NCBI GenBank assembly: GCA_021732805.1
Contig: JAKFUJ010000304.1
Location: 1-5,033, forward strand
DNA: 5,033 nt
Direction of reading: 5' to 3'
From: Betaproteobacteria bacterium
GTDB taxonomy: Bacteria > Pseudomonadota > Gammaproteobacteria > Burkholderiales > SG8-41
Below, piece by piece: positions 1-5,033 of this stretch. The notes beneath the pieces are model-generated. The model worked only from the letters and a program-made list of their open reading frames with translations. It had not been told where the DNA came from and did no database searches. Position 1 is the stretch's first letter, and every line of letters starts with the position of its first letter. The position numbers were made by a program, and so were the translations under genes.

Positions 1-10
1 AATGTGTCAT

Positions 11-16
11 TATACT
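11..16 (+). promoter_or_regulatory. Possible -10 element upstream of the cupin gene
   Basis: The hexamer TATACT differs from the sigma70 -10 consensus at one position and lies in an AT-rich leader. The matching -35 box would fall outside the window, so the promoter cannot be confirmed. If real, it gives an untranslated leader of about 80 bases. Other AT-rich hexamers between 58 and 90 could serve equally well. Confidence 0.2.
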
Positions 17-103
17 AGACCAGGCATGCCTTTGGAGTGAAATATTCAATAGGGCCGTATTTTATAAGTAATTGATTTTAAACAATATTTTAAGGACGCA
101 GTG

Positions 104-559
104 ATGAATGCAAACGAAGCCCCCAAGCCGTTGAACGAAGGCGCGATCAAGGCCGGCAACGGCGATTACATATTCAAAATGACCGAGCTGGCGCGGATGG
201 AAGCCGGACGCGGCGTCTCCACCGGCGAAGGCCCGGTGGTCGAAGGTGAACGCATGCAGATCGGCCTGATCCGCAAAAAACGCGGCACCGGGGCGCGGGC
301 GCATACCCACCCCAACGAACAATGGACCTATATTCTCAAAGGCACGCTGCGCGTGATGATCGACGGCCAGCCCGAGCAAATTTGCGGTCCGGGCACACTG
401 CTTTATCTGCCGGCCAATATTCCGCACCACACCATCGCCACCGACGACGGCGATGTTGAATTTTTTACCGTCAAGGATATGAGTTACGGCATACACGGCA
501 AGCCGGTCGACGGCAAAATGACCGGCGGCTATATCGAATCGGATCGCGAGGGCAACTGA
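104..559 (+). CDS. Small single-domain cupin protein
   Basis: This is a 151-residue cytosolic protein with one cupin beta-barrel and no signal peptide. Cupin motif 1 is seen as G-x-x-A-x-A-H67-T-H69-P-N-E72-Q73 followed by Y-I-L-K-G. Motif 2 is G-T-L-L-Y-L-P-A-N-I-P107-H108-H109. H67, H69, Q73 or E72, and H108 or H109 are the likely metal ligands, so a metal-bound barrel is expected. Family members range from dioxygenases and isomerases to simple sugar or ligand binders, and nothing here fixes the substrate. I chose the ATG at 104 because AAGGA at 92-96 lies 7 bases upstream. A GTG at 101 would add one residue but leaves only 4 bases of spacing. The stop is 9 bases from the stop of the convergent selenoprotein gene, with no convincing terminator between them. 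A role linked to the neighbouring reductase-like protein or receptor is only inference. Confidence 0.85.
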   Translation: MNANEAPKPLNEGAIKAGNGDYIFKMTELARMEAGRGVSTGEGPVVEGERMQIGLIRKKRGTGARAHTHPNEQWTYILKGTLRVMIDGQPEQICGPGTLLYLPANIPHHTIATDDGDVEFFTVKDMSYGIHGKPVDGKMTGGYIESDREGN

Positions 560-568
560 GCGTATCCG

Positions 569-1813
569 CTATTTCCACTTCACTTCATGCACCCATTCCG
601 CAGGTCGCGGCGCGATGGATAGCGGGATCAGCCCTTTCCCGCCATAACGCTGCAACCCCGGATCGGCGCTGGCGAGGCAGGCATCGCGCAGTGCAAAAAA
701 AGCGTTGCCGGCGGTCGTTTCACGCCACAGCCATTCCCGCGCTTGCTCTGCCGCGTGCGCGCCGGGTTGCGCTGCGACCGCTTCAAGATAATAGGCCTTG
801 ATGTCCTCACAGGCCAGACGCAACGCGGTCGCCAGGTTGAATGCGTCATTGTAGGTTGGGGGAGATGCCCCTTCGATGAGGTCGGTAATGAATTTTCCCG
901 CCGCGGCCGGCGTCAGTCCGCTCAAAGTCGCGATCGTGCGTCCGCGGACACGCAGGGCCTCGCCGTACCATGGTGCGAGCTCGGCGATCTCGCGCTGCAG
1001 TGCGCTGGCGAGACTGTCGTCGGTATGCGCGCGCGCGAAGTTCACCGGGCAGACAAATCCGCCGGCCTCTTCGTCCACAATACCCGGTGCGTCATGCGGG
1101 TAGTCTTCGAGCACCGGGCCGCTCGGCGCCTCCAGCAGGCGCAGCACCGCGATCAAAACCTGGCGCTGAAATTCCGGATCGCCGGGCGCGCCCATGGGCC
1201 GGCCGAGAATGAACGGCACCCACAATGCGCGCGGCGGCTTGATGACTTCGGTGTGTTCCCGAATCAACGAAATCTGCGCGGTCGCGAGACCTTCTTCCTC
1301 GAAGAAATGTGCGAGCGCGCCCACGGCGCACGTGCAATTGGGTCAGACCGGCGTCAGCAGCACCGCGTCAACCCCGTCCTTCTTGAGCAGTCCGGCAAGT
1401 TCCCTGGCGCGCGGTTCAAGCTGCGGTATGGGCGTGGAACCATTGAACGCATAGTGATACCCGGCAACGCTGCCAATCACCTGCTGCGCGGCAAGCTCAT
1501 GCAAACGGTCAATCGGGAACACCACGTTGACATCCTGCTGGAAGCCGGTACGGTCAAAGCTGCTGGAGAGGTGACTCATCACCAGTTCGTCGGCCTTTAC
1601 GCTGCCGGGAATGACCCGGTATTCCGCCGCGGTCTGGTGCGAAAATGGCTGATCAGCGTTACGATGAATGCCGGCCGAGGTGATGATGGCGACACGGCGC
1701 TCGCGCAATGGCGGACCGCTGACCCACGGTTTGCCATCGAGGGGCGACAGATCCTTGCGCTTGATCAGCATCAGATCGCGCTCCCATTCCGACAAATCAC
1801 TTAATCTTGCCAT
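569..1813 (-). CDS. GrdB/PrdB-like selenoprotein (glycine/sarcosine/betaine reductase selenoprotein B family), read through an in-frame UGA
   Basis: The gene encodes 414 residues with TGA at codon 157 (1343-1345) read as selenocysteine; stopping there would leave a 156-residue fragment. The frame is unbroken on both sides, and protein family features continue across the TGA. Before it come S-F-D-R-T-G (85-90), F-P-I-D-R-L (99-104) and I-G-S-V-A-G-Y-H-Y-A-F-N-G (113-125), typical of GrdB/PrdB-like reductase subunits. At the TGA the protein reads L-L-T-P-V-U157-P-N-C160-T-C162. After it come V-G-A-L-A-H-F-F-E and G-R-P-M-G-A-P (204-210). In GrdB and PrdB the selenocysteine in a U-x-x-C motif attacks the C-N bond of the substrate. 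The region after about 255 is less familiar to me. The start is the ATG at 1813, with GGAG 7 bases upstream; an in-frame ATG at 1846 lacks this support. No GrdA, GrdC or PrdA lies nearby, so the substrate and electron donor are unknown. No signal peptide is seen. Confidence 0.85.
1310..1336 (-). promoter_or_regulatory. Candidate bacterial SECIS hairpin
   Basis: On the reverse strand, counting the T of the TGA as 1, bases 15-21 (GTGCGCC) pair with 25-31 (GGCGCGC) in a 7-bp stem that includes one G-U pair. The apical loop is GTG at 22-24. Below a 2x2 internal loop, bases 10-12 (TGC) pair with 34-36 (GCA). The loop begins with G about 19 bases after the UGA. A short loop with an early G placed roughly 16-37 bases downstream matches the general description of bacterial SECIS elements bound by SelB. 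The fold was done by eye. The GC-rich codons here make chance hairpins likely, so the support comes mainly from position. Confidence 0.6.
1343..1345 (-). other. In-frame UGA selenocysteine codon (Sec157)
   Basis: The reverse strand reads GTC-TGA-CCC-AAT-TGC, giving V-U-P-N-C. The TGA sits exactly where the catalytic residue of the GrdB/PrdB-like family is expected, three residues before a cysteine. Codons resume in the same frame with no indel, which argues against a frameshift. A hairpin with SECIS-like placement follows. Decoding would need SelA, SelB, SelC and SelD encoded elsewhere in the genome; none is in the window. Confidence 0.85.
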
Positions 1814-1888
1814 GCACCGACTCCCTGTTCGAGATCGTAAACGCAACGGATTTCAAGCATGATACTGATTCCCGCCATGGCAGTGGTG

Positions 1889-1902
1889 CGTGGCGCGCCA
1901 CG
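1889..1902. repeat. 14-bp perfect palindrome CGTGGCGCGCCACG
   Basis: This is a perfect two-fold symmetric site in the divergent intergenic region, 76 bases upstream of the selenoprotein start and 222 bases upstream of the receptor start. A shorter palindrome, GCCATGGC, lies next to it at 1874-1881. Such a site could be an operator for a dimeric regulator, but no regulator gene is in the window and the GC-rich composition raises the chance of random palindromes. Confidence 0.45.
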
Positions 1903-2022
1903 TCGCAATTATTACCCAAGAGGAGGCTATGATTGCCGCGCCTGCAAGGACCACAATATGGCGAGGCGTTTATCCATTGCATCAAACAGTTTTGCCGTAT
2001 CGCCGCATGCCATGACACACTT

Positions 2023-2068
2023 GCCTGCAACTTCTGCTCCCTGTCCGATTCGGTGTGCGCCTGCAACT
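2023..2068 (+). repeat. 10-bp direct repeat GCCTGCAACT, two copies
   Basis: GCCTGCAACT occurs at 2023-2032 and 2059-2068, 36 bases apart start to start. The shorter core GCCTGCAA occurs a third time at 1940-1947. All three copies point the same way and lie upstream of the receptor gene. They could be binding sites for an activator of that gene. The function is inferred only from position. Confidence 0.4.
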
Positions 2069-2124
2069 GCATACAGCCGGCCTGATTGTTAAAAGTCACT
2101 AAAGACTTCCGAGGAGAAAATCGC

Positions 2125-3099
2125 ATGAAATCCGGTATGCAATCGAAAGCCTGTGGCTGGTCCGCGGCGCTGGCATGCATGATCATGACGGGCAGTGCGC
2201 TGGCTCAGAATTATCCGGCCAAACCGGTTCGTGTCGTCGTTACCTTCAGCGCCGGCACCTCGGGAGACACGCTGCTGCGTCTGATCAGCAGCCGCGTATC
2301 GGATGCAATCAGGCAGCAGGTGGTGGTTGACAATCGCGTAGGCGCCGGTGGACTCATCGGAGCCGTCGTGGCGAAAAGCGCCCCGGCTGACGGCTATACG
2401 TTGCTCTTTACCAACGAAGGGGTGTTGATCAATCCCTTGCTCATGCGCAAGCCGCCTTATGATCCGGTCGCTGACTTGATGCCGATCACTTTGGCGGCGA
2501 CCATTCCTTTCGTGCTGGCGGCGCATCCCTCCTTGCCGGCGACCTCGGTCAAAGCATTGATCGCGCTGGCGAAGTCGCGTCCGGGCGAGATCGACTACGC
2601 CACCGGCGGCACGACCCAGCATCTGGCAATGACCATGTTTTCCACCGCGGCGGGGATCAAACTGAACCATGTCAGCTACAAGGGGACCGGTCCGGCGTTC
2701 AGCGACGTGCTGGGCGGGCAGGTTCCCATGATGTTCGCGGGTGTGGCCAATGCCGTGCCGTATGCCGGCGGCGGACGGTTGCGGTTGCTCGCGGTCAGCA
2801 GTGCCACGCGGTCGAAAGCGTTGCCCGACGTGCCGACCATGGCTGAAGCCGGAGTCCCCGGATATCACTATGCCGTGTGGCTAGGCTACTTCGCGCCCAA
2901 AGGCACGCCCCGCGATATCATCGCGCGCCAGCAAACTGAAATTGTACGTGTTGTTGGTCTTGCCGAAGTGCAGCAGGAATTCGCCAGGCTGGGGTTCGAG
3001 GCAGTGGGCAATTCTACGGAGGAATTCACCACACAAGTCAGGAACGAAAGCGCCCGCATCGCCAAGCTCATTCGGGATGCCGGAATTCCTGTCCAGTAG
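2125..3099 (+). CDS. Bug/TctC-family periplasmic solute-binding receptor
   Basis: This 324-residue exported protein belongs to the Bug (tripartite tricarboxylate transporter receptor) family, whose usual length is 320-330. A signal peptide has a lysine-containing N-region, a hydrophobic core around 13-23, and a likely cleavage after A27 (S-A-L-A before Q-N). The mature start Y-P-A-K-P-V-R-V-V-V is the family hallmark. It is followed by the ligand-loop region T-F-S-A-G-T-S-G-D48, then D-N-R-V-G-A-G-G (69-76), P-A-D-G-Y-T-L (87-93) and L-P-D-V-P-T-M-A-E-A-G-V-P-G-Y (233-247). Bug proteins have a two-lobed fold that closes over small, often carboxylated ligands. No TctA or TctB membrane partner is adjacent, as is common for the expanded Bug families of betaproteobacteria. 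The ATG at 2125 is set by GAGGAG 8 bases upstream. Divergence from the selenoprotein gene suggests shared control, and possibly delivery or sensing of its substrate; that is inference. Confidence 0.93.
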   Translation: MKSGMQSKACGWSAALACMIMTGSALAQNYPAKPVRVVVTFSAGTSGDTLLRLISSRVSDAIRQQVVVDNRVGAGGLIGAVVAKSAPADGYTLLFTNEGVLINPLLMRKPPYDPVADLMPITLAATIPFVLAAHPSLPATSVKALIALAKSRPGEIDYATGGTTQHLAMTMFSTAAGIKLNHVSYKGTGPAFSDVLGGQVPMMFAGVANAVPYAGGGRLRLLAVSSATRSKALPDVPTMAEAGVPGYHYAVWLGYFAPKGTPRDIIARQQTEIVRVVGLAEVQQEFARLGFEAVGNSTEEFTTQVRNESARIAKLIRDAGIPVQ

Positions 3100-3112
3100 G
3101 GTAGACGGCAAC

Positions 3113-3173
3113 AATGTAATTGCGGCGCAGGTGTGTGTCCGCGTTGACCGCAACTGCCTGATTGCGTTACATT
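3113..3173. repeat. Nested inverted repeats between the receptor gene and xseB
   Basis: AATGTAA (3113-3119) is complementary to TTACATT (3167-3173), and TGCGG (3121-3125) to CCGCA (3148-3152). A separate dyad, CGCAA-N8-TTGCG, spans 3149-3166. ATTGCG also occurs directly at 3119-3124 and 3161-3166. The right-hand arms coincide with the proposed xseB promoter, so these could be operator sites. No T-run follows, so this does not look like an intrinsic terminator for the receptor gene. Confidence 0.35.
3144..3173 (+). promoter_or_regulatory. Candidate sigma70 promoter of the xseB-ispA-dxs operon
   Basis: TTGACC (3144-3149) matches five of six -35 consensus bases. With an 18-base spacer the -10 is TACATT (3168-3173), four of six; with 17 bases it is TTACAT. 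Transcription would begin near 3180, just ahead of the xseB start at 3202. The dyad CGCAA-N8-TTGCG fills the spacer almost exactly, so a repressor bound there would block RNA polymerase. The call is from consensus matching by eye. Confidence 0.45.
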
Positions 3174-3201
3174 TCCTGTCCTTTCTGCGGGTGACGGCGT
3201 C

Positions 3202-3438
3202 ATGACAAAAACAGGTAAATCCTCATCAGCCGCGCCCACTTTCGAGTCCGCCCTTGCCGAACTTGAGAAAATCATCGAGGCCATGGAAGAAGGCCAGATG
3301 CCGCTGGAGCATTCGCTGGCGGCGTACAAGCGCGGCGCGGAACTGCTCAAGTTGTGCCAGACCCAACTCCAGGATGCCCAGCAGCAGGTCAAAATCCTTG
3401 AAAGCGGCGTGCTGAAAAATTTCGGCGCCGCCGAATAG
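3202..3438 (+). CDS. xseB: Exodeoxyribonuclease VII small subunit
   Basis: This 78-residue protein is the small subunit of exonuclease VII, a cytosolic nuclease that degrades single-stranded DNA from both ends into short oligonucleotides. Several copies of XseB wrap the XseA catalytic subunit. The XseB domain covers about residues 14-63: F-E-S-A-L-A-E-L-E-K-I-I-E-A-M-E-E-G, then L-E-H-S-L-A-A-Y-K-R-G-A-E-L-L-K-L-C-Q. It is helical and contains no catalytic site, as expected. The length is normal for the family. GGGTGA at 3189-3194, 7 bases before the ATG, is a modest Shine-Dalgarno. It is the first gene of an operon with ispA and dxs, a common proteobacterial arrangement, and xseA must lie elsewhere. 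Its last codons and stop are embedded in a terminator-like hairpin. Confidence 0.95.
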   Translation: MTKTGKSSSAAPTFESALAELEKIIEAMEEGQMPLEHSLAAYKRGAELLKLCQTQLQDAQQQVKILESGVLKNFGAAE

Positions 3439-3444
3439 TTTTTC
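3414..3444 (+). terminator. Terminator-like hairpin over the xseB stop codon (possible intra-operon attenuator)
   Basis: TTCGGC (3421-3426) pairs perfectly with GCCGAA (3430-3435) around a GCC loop. The stem is flanked by GAAAAA (3414-3419) and TTTTTC (3439-3444), which can also pair across a small internal loop. A GC-rich stem followed within three bases by a T-run, then CATTTT, resembles an intrinsic terminator. The T-run is interrupted and the xseB stop TAG lies between stem and T-run, so termination is probably partial. Because ispA starts only 18 bases later, partial termination would lower ispA and dxs transcription relative to xseB. Ribosomes reaching the xseB stop would cover and melt the hairpin. 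Confidence 0.45.
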
Positions 3445-3462
3445 ATTTTCCGGTTTTCCATT

Positions 3463-4359
3463 TTGACCGTCCCTGATTTCCAGACCTGGGTCGCAGCCGG
3501 GCAACAGCGCATCGAAGCGTTCCTGCAGCAAGTGCTGCCGCAACCGGACATCGCGCCGCAGCGTCTGCATGCAGCGATGCGTTACGCCGTGCTCGGCGCC
3601 GGCAAACGGGTGCGGCCGTTGCTGGCTTATGCCGCAGGCGAGCTGTCGCAAGCCGATCCCGAGCGGGTCACGGTGGCCGGTGCCGCGGTGGAAATGATTC
3701 ACGCCTATTCGCTGGTGCATGATGATCTGCCGTGCATGGATGACGACGTATTGCGCCGGGGCAAGCCGACCTGCCATGTCGAGTTTGACGAGGCGACTGC
3801 ACTGCTGGTGGGTGATGCATTGCAAAGCCTGTCGTTCCAGTTGCTCGGCGAATATCGCCTTGCCGACGACGCCAAAGCGCAACTCGAAATGATCAAGCTG
3901 CTGGCGATTGCGGCCGGTTCGCGCGGCATGGCCGGCGGACAGGCGATTGATCTTGCTGCGGTCGGCAAATCACTGAGCGTGCCCGAACTTGAATTCATGC
4001 ACATCCACAAGACGGGCGCATTGATCCGTGCCGCGGCAGTGCTCGGTGCGCGTTGCGGCAACGGTCTCAATGAAACGGAATTTGCGCGCATCGATACGTT
4101 CGCCAAAGCCGTCGGTCTGGCGTTTCAGGTGGTCGATGACGTGCTCGATGCCGAGGCGCCGACCGCGACATTGGGCAAAACCGCGGGTAAGGATGCCGAA
4201 CAGGGCAAACCGACTTATGTCAGCGCAATGGGCATTGCACAGGCGAGAACACTGGCCGGCGAATTGCGCGAGCAGGCGTTGCAGGCGATTGCCCCTTTGG
4301 GTGACAGGGGCGCACGGCTCGCGCAATTGGCCGATTTCATCGTATTACGCAAGTTCTGA
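3463..4359 (+). CDS. ispA: Farnesyl diphosphate synthase (geranyltranstransferase)
   Basis: This 298-residue cytosolic trans-prenyltransferase condenses isopentenyl diphosphate with dimethylallyl and then geranyl diphosphate to give farnesyl diphosphate, the precursor of undecaprenyl phosphate and quinone side chains. G47-K48-R49-x-R51 binds isopentenyl diphosphate. The first aspartate-rich motif is D87-D88-L-P-C-M-D93, with the four-residue spacing seen in bacterial FPP synthases. The second is D225-D226-V-L-D229. L-G-K-T-A-G-K-D-A and G-K-P-T-Y follow. Length matches the family. The start is taken as TTG at 3463 because the N-terminus then aligns with family members; the next ATG (residue 39) would remove part of the fold. 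No Shine-Dalgarno is visible in the pyrimidine-rich 24-base gap after xseB, so initiation is probably weak. dxs follows 12 bases downstream. A C-terminal R-K-F ending is usual for the family. Confidence 0.95.
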   Translation: MTVPDFQTWVAAGQQRIEAFLQQVLPQPDIAPQRLHAAMRYAVLGAGKRVRPLLAYAAGELSQADPERVTVAGAAVEMIHAYSLVHDDLPCMDDDVLRRGKPTCHVEFDEATALLVGDALQSLSFQLLGEYRLADDAKAQLEMIKLLAIAAGSRGMAGGQAIDLAAVGKSLSVPELEFMHIHKTGALIRAAAVLGARCGNGLNETEFARIDTFAKAVGLAFQVVDDVLDAEAPTATLGKTAGKDAEQGKPTYVSAMGIAQARTLAGELREQALQAIAPLGDRGARLAQLADFIVLRKF

Positions 4360-4371
4360 GACAATAAGGCC

Positions 4372-5033
4372 ATGAGTGGAACCTTGACCATGGACGGGAC
4401 CGGCGCGCAGGACCGGCCGCAGTACGAGTTGCTGAAATCGGTGACTTCGCCGCAGGATCTGCGATTGCTGGAGCGCAGCCAGTTGCCGGCACTGGCAGCG
4501 GAACTGCGCGCCTATCTGCTGGAGTCGGTCAGCCAGACCGGCGGCCACCTGTCGTCGAATCTCGGCACTGTTGAACTGACCATCGCGCTGCATTACGTAT
4601 TCGACACGCCGCATGACCGCCTGGTGTGGGATGTCGGTCATCAGACTTACGGCCACAAGATATTGACCGGTCGTCGCGAGGCGATGAAAAGCCTGCGCAT
4701 GTGGCAGGGCATTTCAGGTTTTCCGCGACGCGAGGAATCGGTTTACGACACCTTCGGCACCGCGCATTCAAGCACTTCGATCAGCGCAGCACTGGGCATG
4801 GCGGTGGCGGCGAAGCTGAAGGGTGAGCCGCGCCATGCAGTGGCGATCATCGGCGATGGTGCGATGAGCGCGGGCATGGCCTTCGAGGCGATGAACAACG
4901 CAGGCGACATGGATGTCGGCCTGCTGGTGATCCTCAACGATAACGATATGTCGATTTCGCCGCCGGTGGGGGCGTTGAACAAATATCTGGCCAAGCTGAT
5001 GTCGGGCCGTTTTTATGCGGCGGCCAAGGGCCT
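4372..5033 (+). CDS. dxs: 1-deoxy-D-xylulose-5-phosphate synthase, N-terminal part (runs off the window)
   Basis: About 220 of an expected 620 or so residues are present; the end is cut by the window edge and shows no damage. The enzyme joins pyruvate and glyceraldehyde 3-phosphate with thiamine diphosphate to make 1-deoxy-D-xylulose 5-phosphate, the first step of the MEP isoprenoid pathway. Visible features are Y-E-L-L-K (18-22), the catalytic histidine region T-G-G-H59-L-S-S-N-L-G-T-V-E-L-T, W-D-V-G-H-Q-T-Y-G-H-K, and the thiamine diphosphate-Mg motif G161-D162-G163 ending at N189-D190-N191. The ATG at 4372 has AAGG only 2 bases away; an in-frame ATG at 4390 is an alternative and would still keep the conserved region. 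Both leave a slightly longer N-terminus than usual. It follows ispA by 12 bases and is surely cotranscribed, pairing the entry enzyme of the pathway with a downstream chain-elongation enzyme. Confidence 0.96.
   Translation, partial: MSGTLTMDGTGAQDRPQYELLKSVTSPQDLRLLERSQLPALAAELRAYLLESVSQTGGHLSSNLGTVELTIALHYVFDTPHDRLVWDVGHQTYGHKILTGRREAMKSLRMWQGISGFPRREESVYDTFGTAHSSTSISAALGMAVAAKLKGEPRHAVAIIGDGAMSAGMAFEAMNNAGDMDVGLLVILNDNDMSISPPVGALNKYLAKLMSGRFYAAAKG

Larger units (their letters stand above)
1814..2124. other. Divergent intergenic region between the selenoprotein and receptor genes
   Basis: This 311-base stretch must hold the promoters of two divergent genes. The visible items are a GGAG Shine-Dalgarno for the reverse-strand gene, GAGGAG (2111-2116) for the receptor, a 14-bp palindrome, and repeats of GCCTGCAA. 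I see no convincing sigma70 -35/-10 pair for either gene, so they may depend on an activator or another sigma factor. AGGAGG at 1921-1926 precedes an ATG with a 28-codon frame that I do not call as a gene. No tRNA or mobile element signature is seen. Confidence 0.6.

Noticed and set aside
559..570. Possible bidirectional terminator AGCG-TATC-CGCT between the convergent stops
   Set aside because: The stem is only 4 bp and no T-run follows on either strand.
1343..1345. Premature stop making the gene a pseudogene
   Set aside because: The frame is intact on both sides with conserved motifs, and the TGA coincides with the family's redox residue followed by a SECIS-like hairpin. A random nonsense mutation would be unlikely to hit exactly this codon.
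743..1804. Long open frame (353 codons) on the + strand, opposite the selenoprotein gene
   Set aside because: It is arginine-rich and low in recognisable motifs, as expected for the antisense shadow of a GC-rich gene, and has no Shine-Dalgarno or family resemblance.
1859..2092. 77-codon open frame in the divergent intergenic region
   Set aside because: No Shine-Dalgarno is seen before its ATG, the composition is not protein-like (many C, R and P), and no homology is recognised.
2086..2124. Upstream TTG start for the receptor gene
   Set aside because: The ATG at 2125 has GAGGAG at ideal spacing and begins a normal signal peptide; the upstream extension would place charged residues before it.
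2089..2868. Long frame on the - strand, antisense to the receptor gene
   Set aside because: It overlaps a clearly identified Bug receptor almost fully and its translation is rich in R, H and Q without motifs.
3226..3882. Long frame on the - strand, antisense to xseB and ispA
   Set aside because: Both sense genes are recognised with full motifs; the antisense product has no family features.

Overview
The window looks like chromosomal DNA of a GC-rich proteobacterium, most likely a betaproteobacterium (Burkholderiales-like). The reasons are a Bug/TctC-type periplasmic receptor with no TctA/TctB beside it, the xseB-ispA-dxs gene order, and high-GC third codon positions. This placement is inferred from gene content, with no alignment run.

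Layout. Positions 1-103 are an AT-rich leader. A small cupin protein follows at 104-559 (+). Converging on it, with only 9 bases between the stops, is a gene at 569-1813 (-). It looks like two ORFs split by a TGA at 1343-1345, but the frame is continuous across that TGA. The protein belongs to the GrdB/PrdB-like (glycine/sarcosine/betaine/proline reductase selenoprotein B) family, and the TGA falls on its U-x-x-C redox motif. A GC-rich hairpin with a GUG loop lies just downstream, where a bacterial SECIS should be. I read this as one intact selenoprotein gene of 414 residues, with selenocysteine at residue 157. A 311-base divergent intergenic region (1814-2124) holds a 14-bp palindrome and a 10-bp direct repeat. 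It separates this gene from a Bug-family solute receptor with a clear signal peptide (2125-3099, +).

The right half is a housekeeping operon on the + strand: xseB (exonuclease VII small subunit), ispA (farnesyl diphosphate synthase) and the first third of dxs (1-deoxy-D-xylulose-5-phosphate synthase), which runs off the window. dxs and ispA catalyse the entry step and a later chain-elongation step of isoprenoid synthesis. A sigma70-like promoter with a dyad in its spacer precedes xseB. A terminator-like hairpin sits over the xseB stop codon, just before an ispA that has a TTG start and no visible Shine-Dalgarno.

The most interesting item is the selenoprotein. It is a GrdB-like protein without the GrdA/GrdC partners of anaerobic glycine reductase nearby, set instead among a cupin and a tripartite-type solute receptor. 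Its substrate cannot be read from this sequence.
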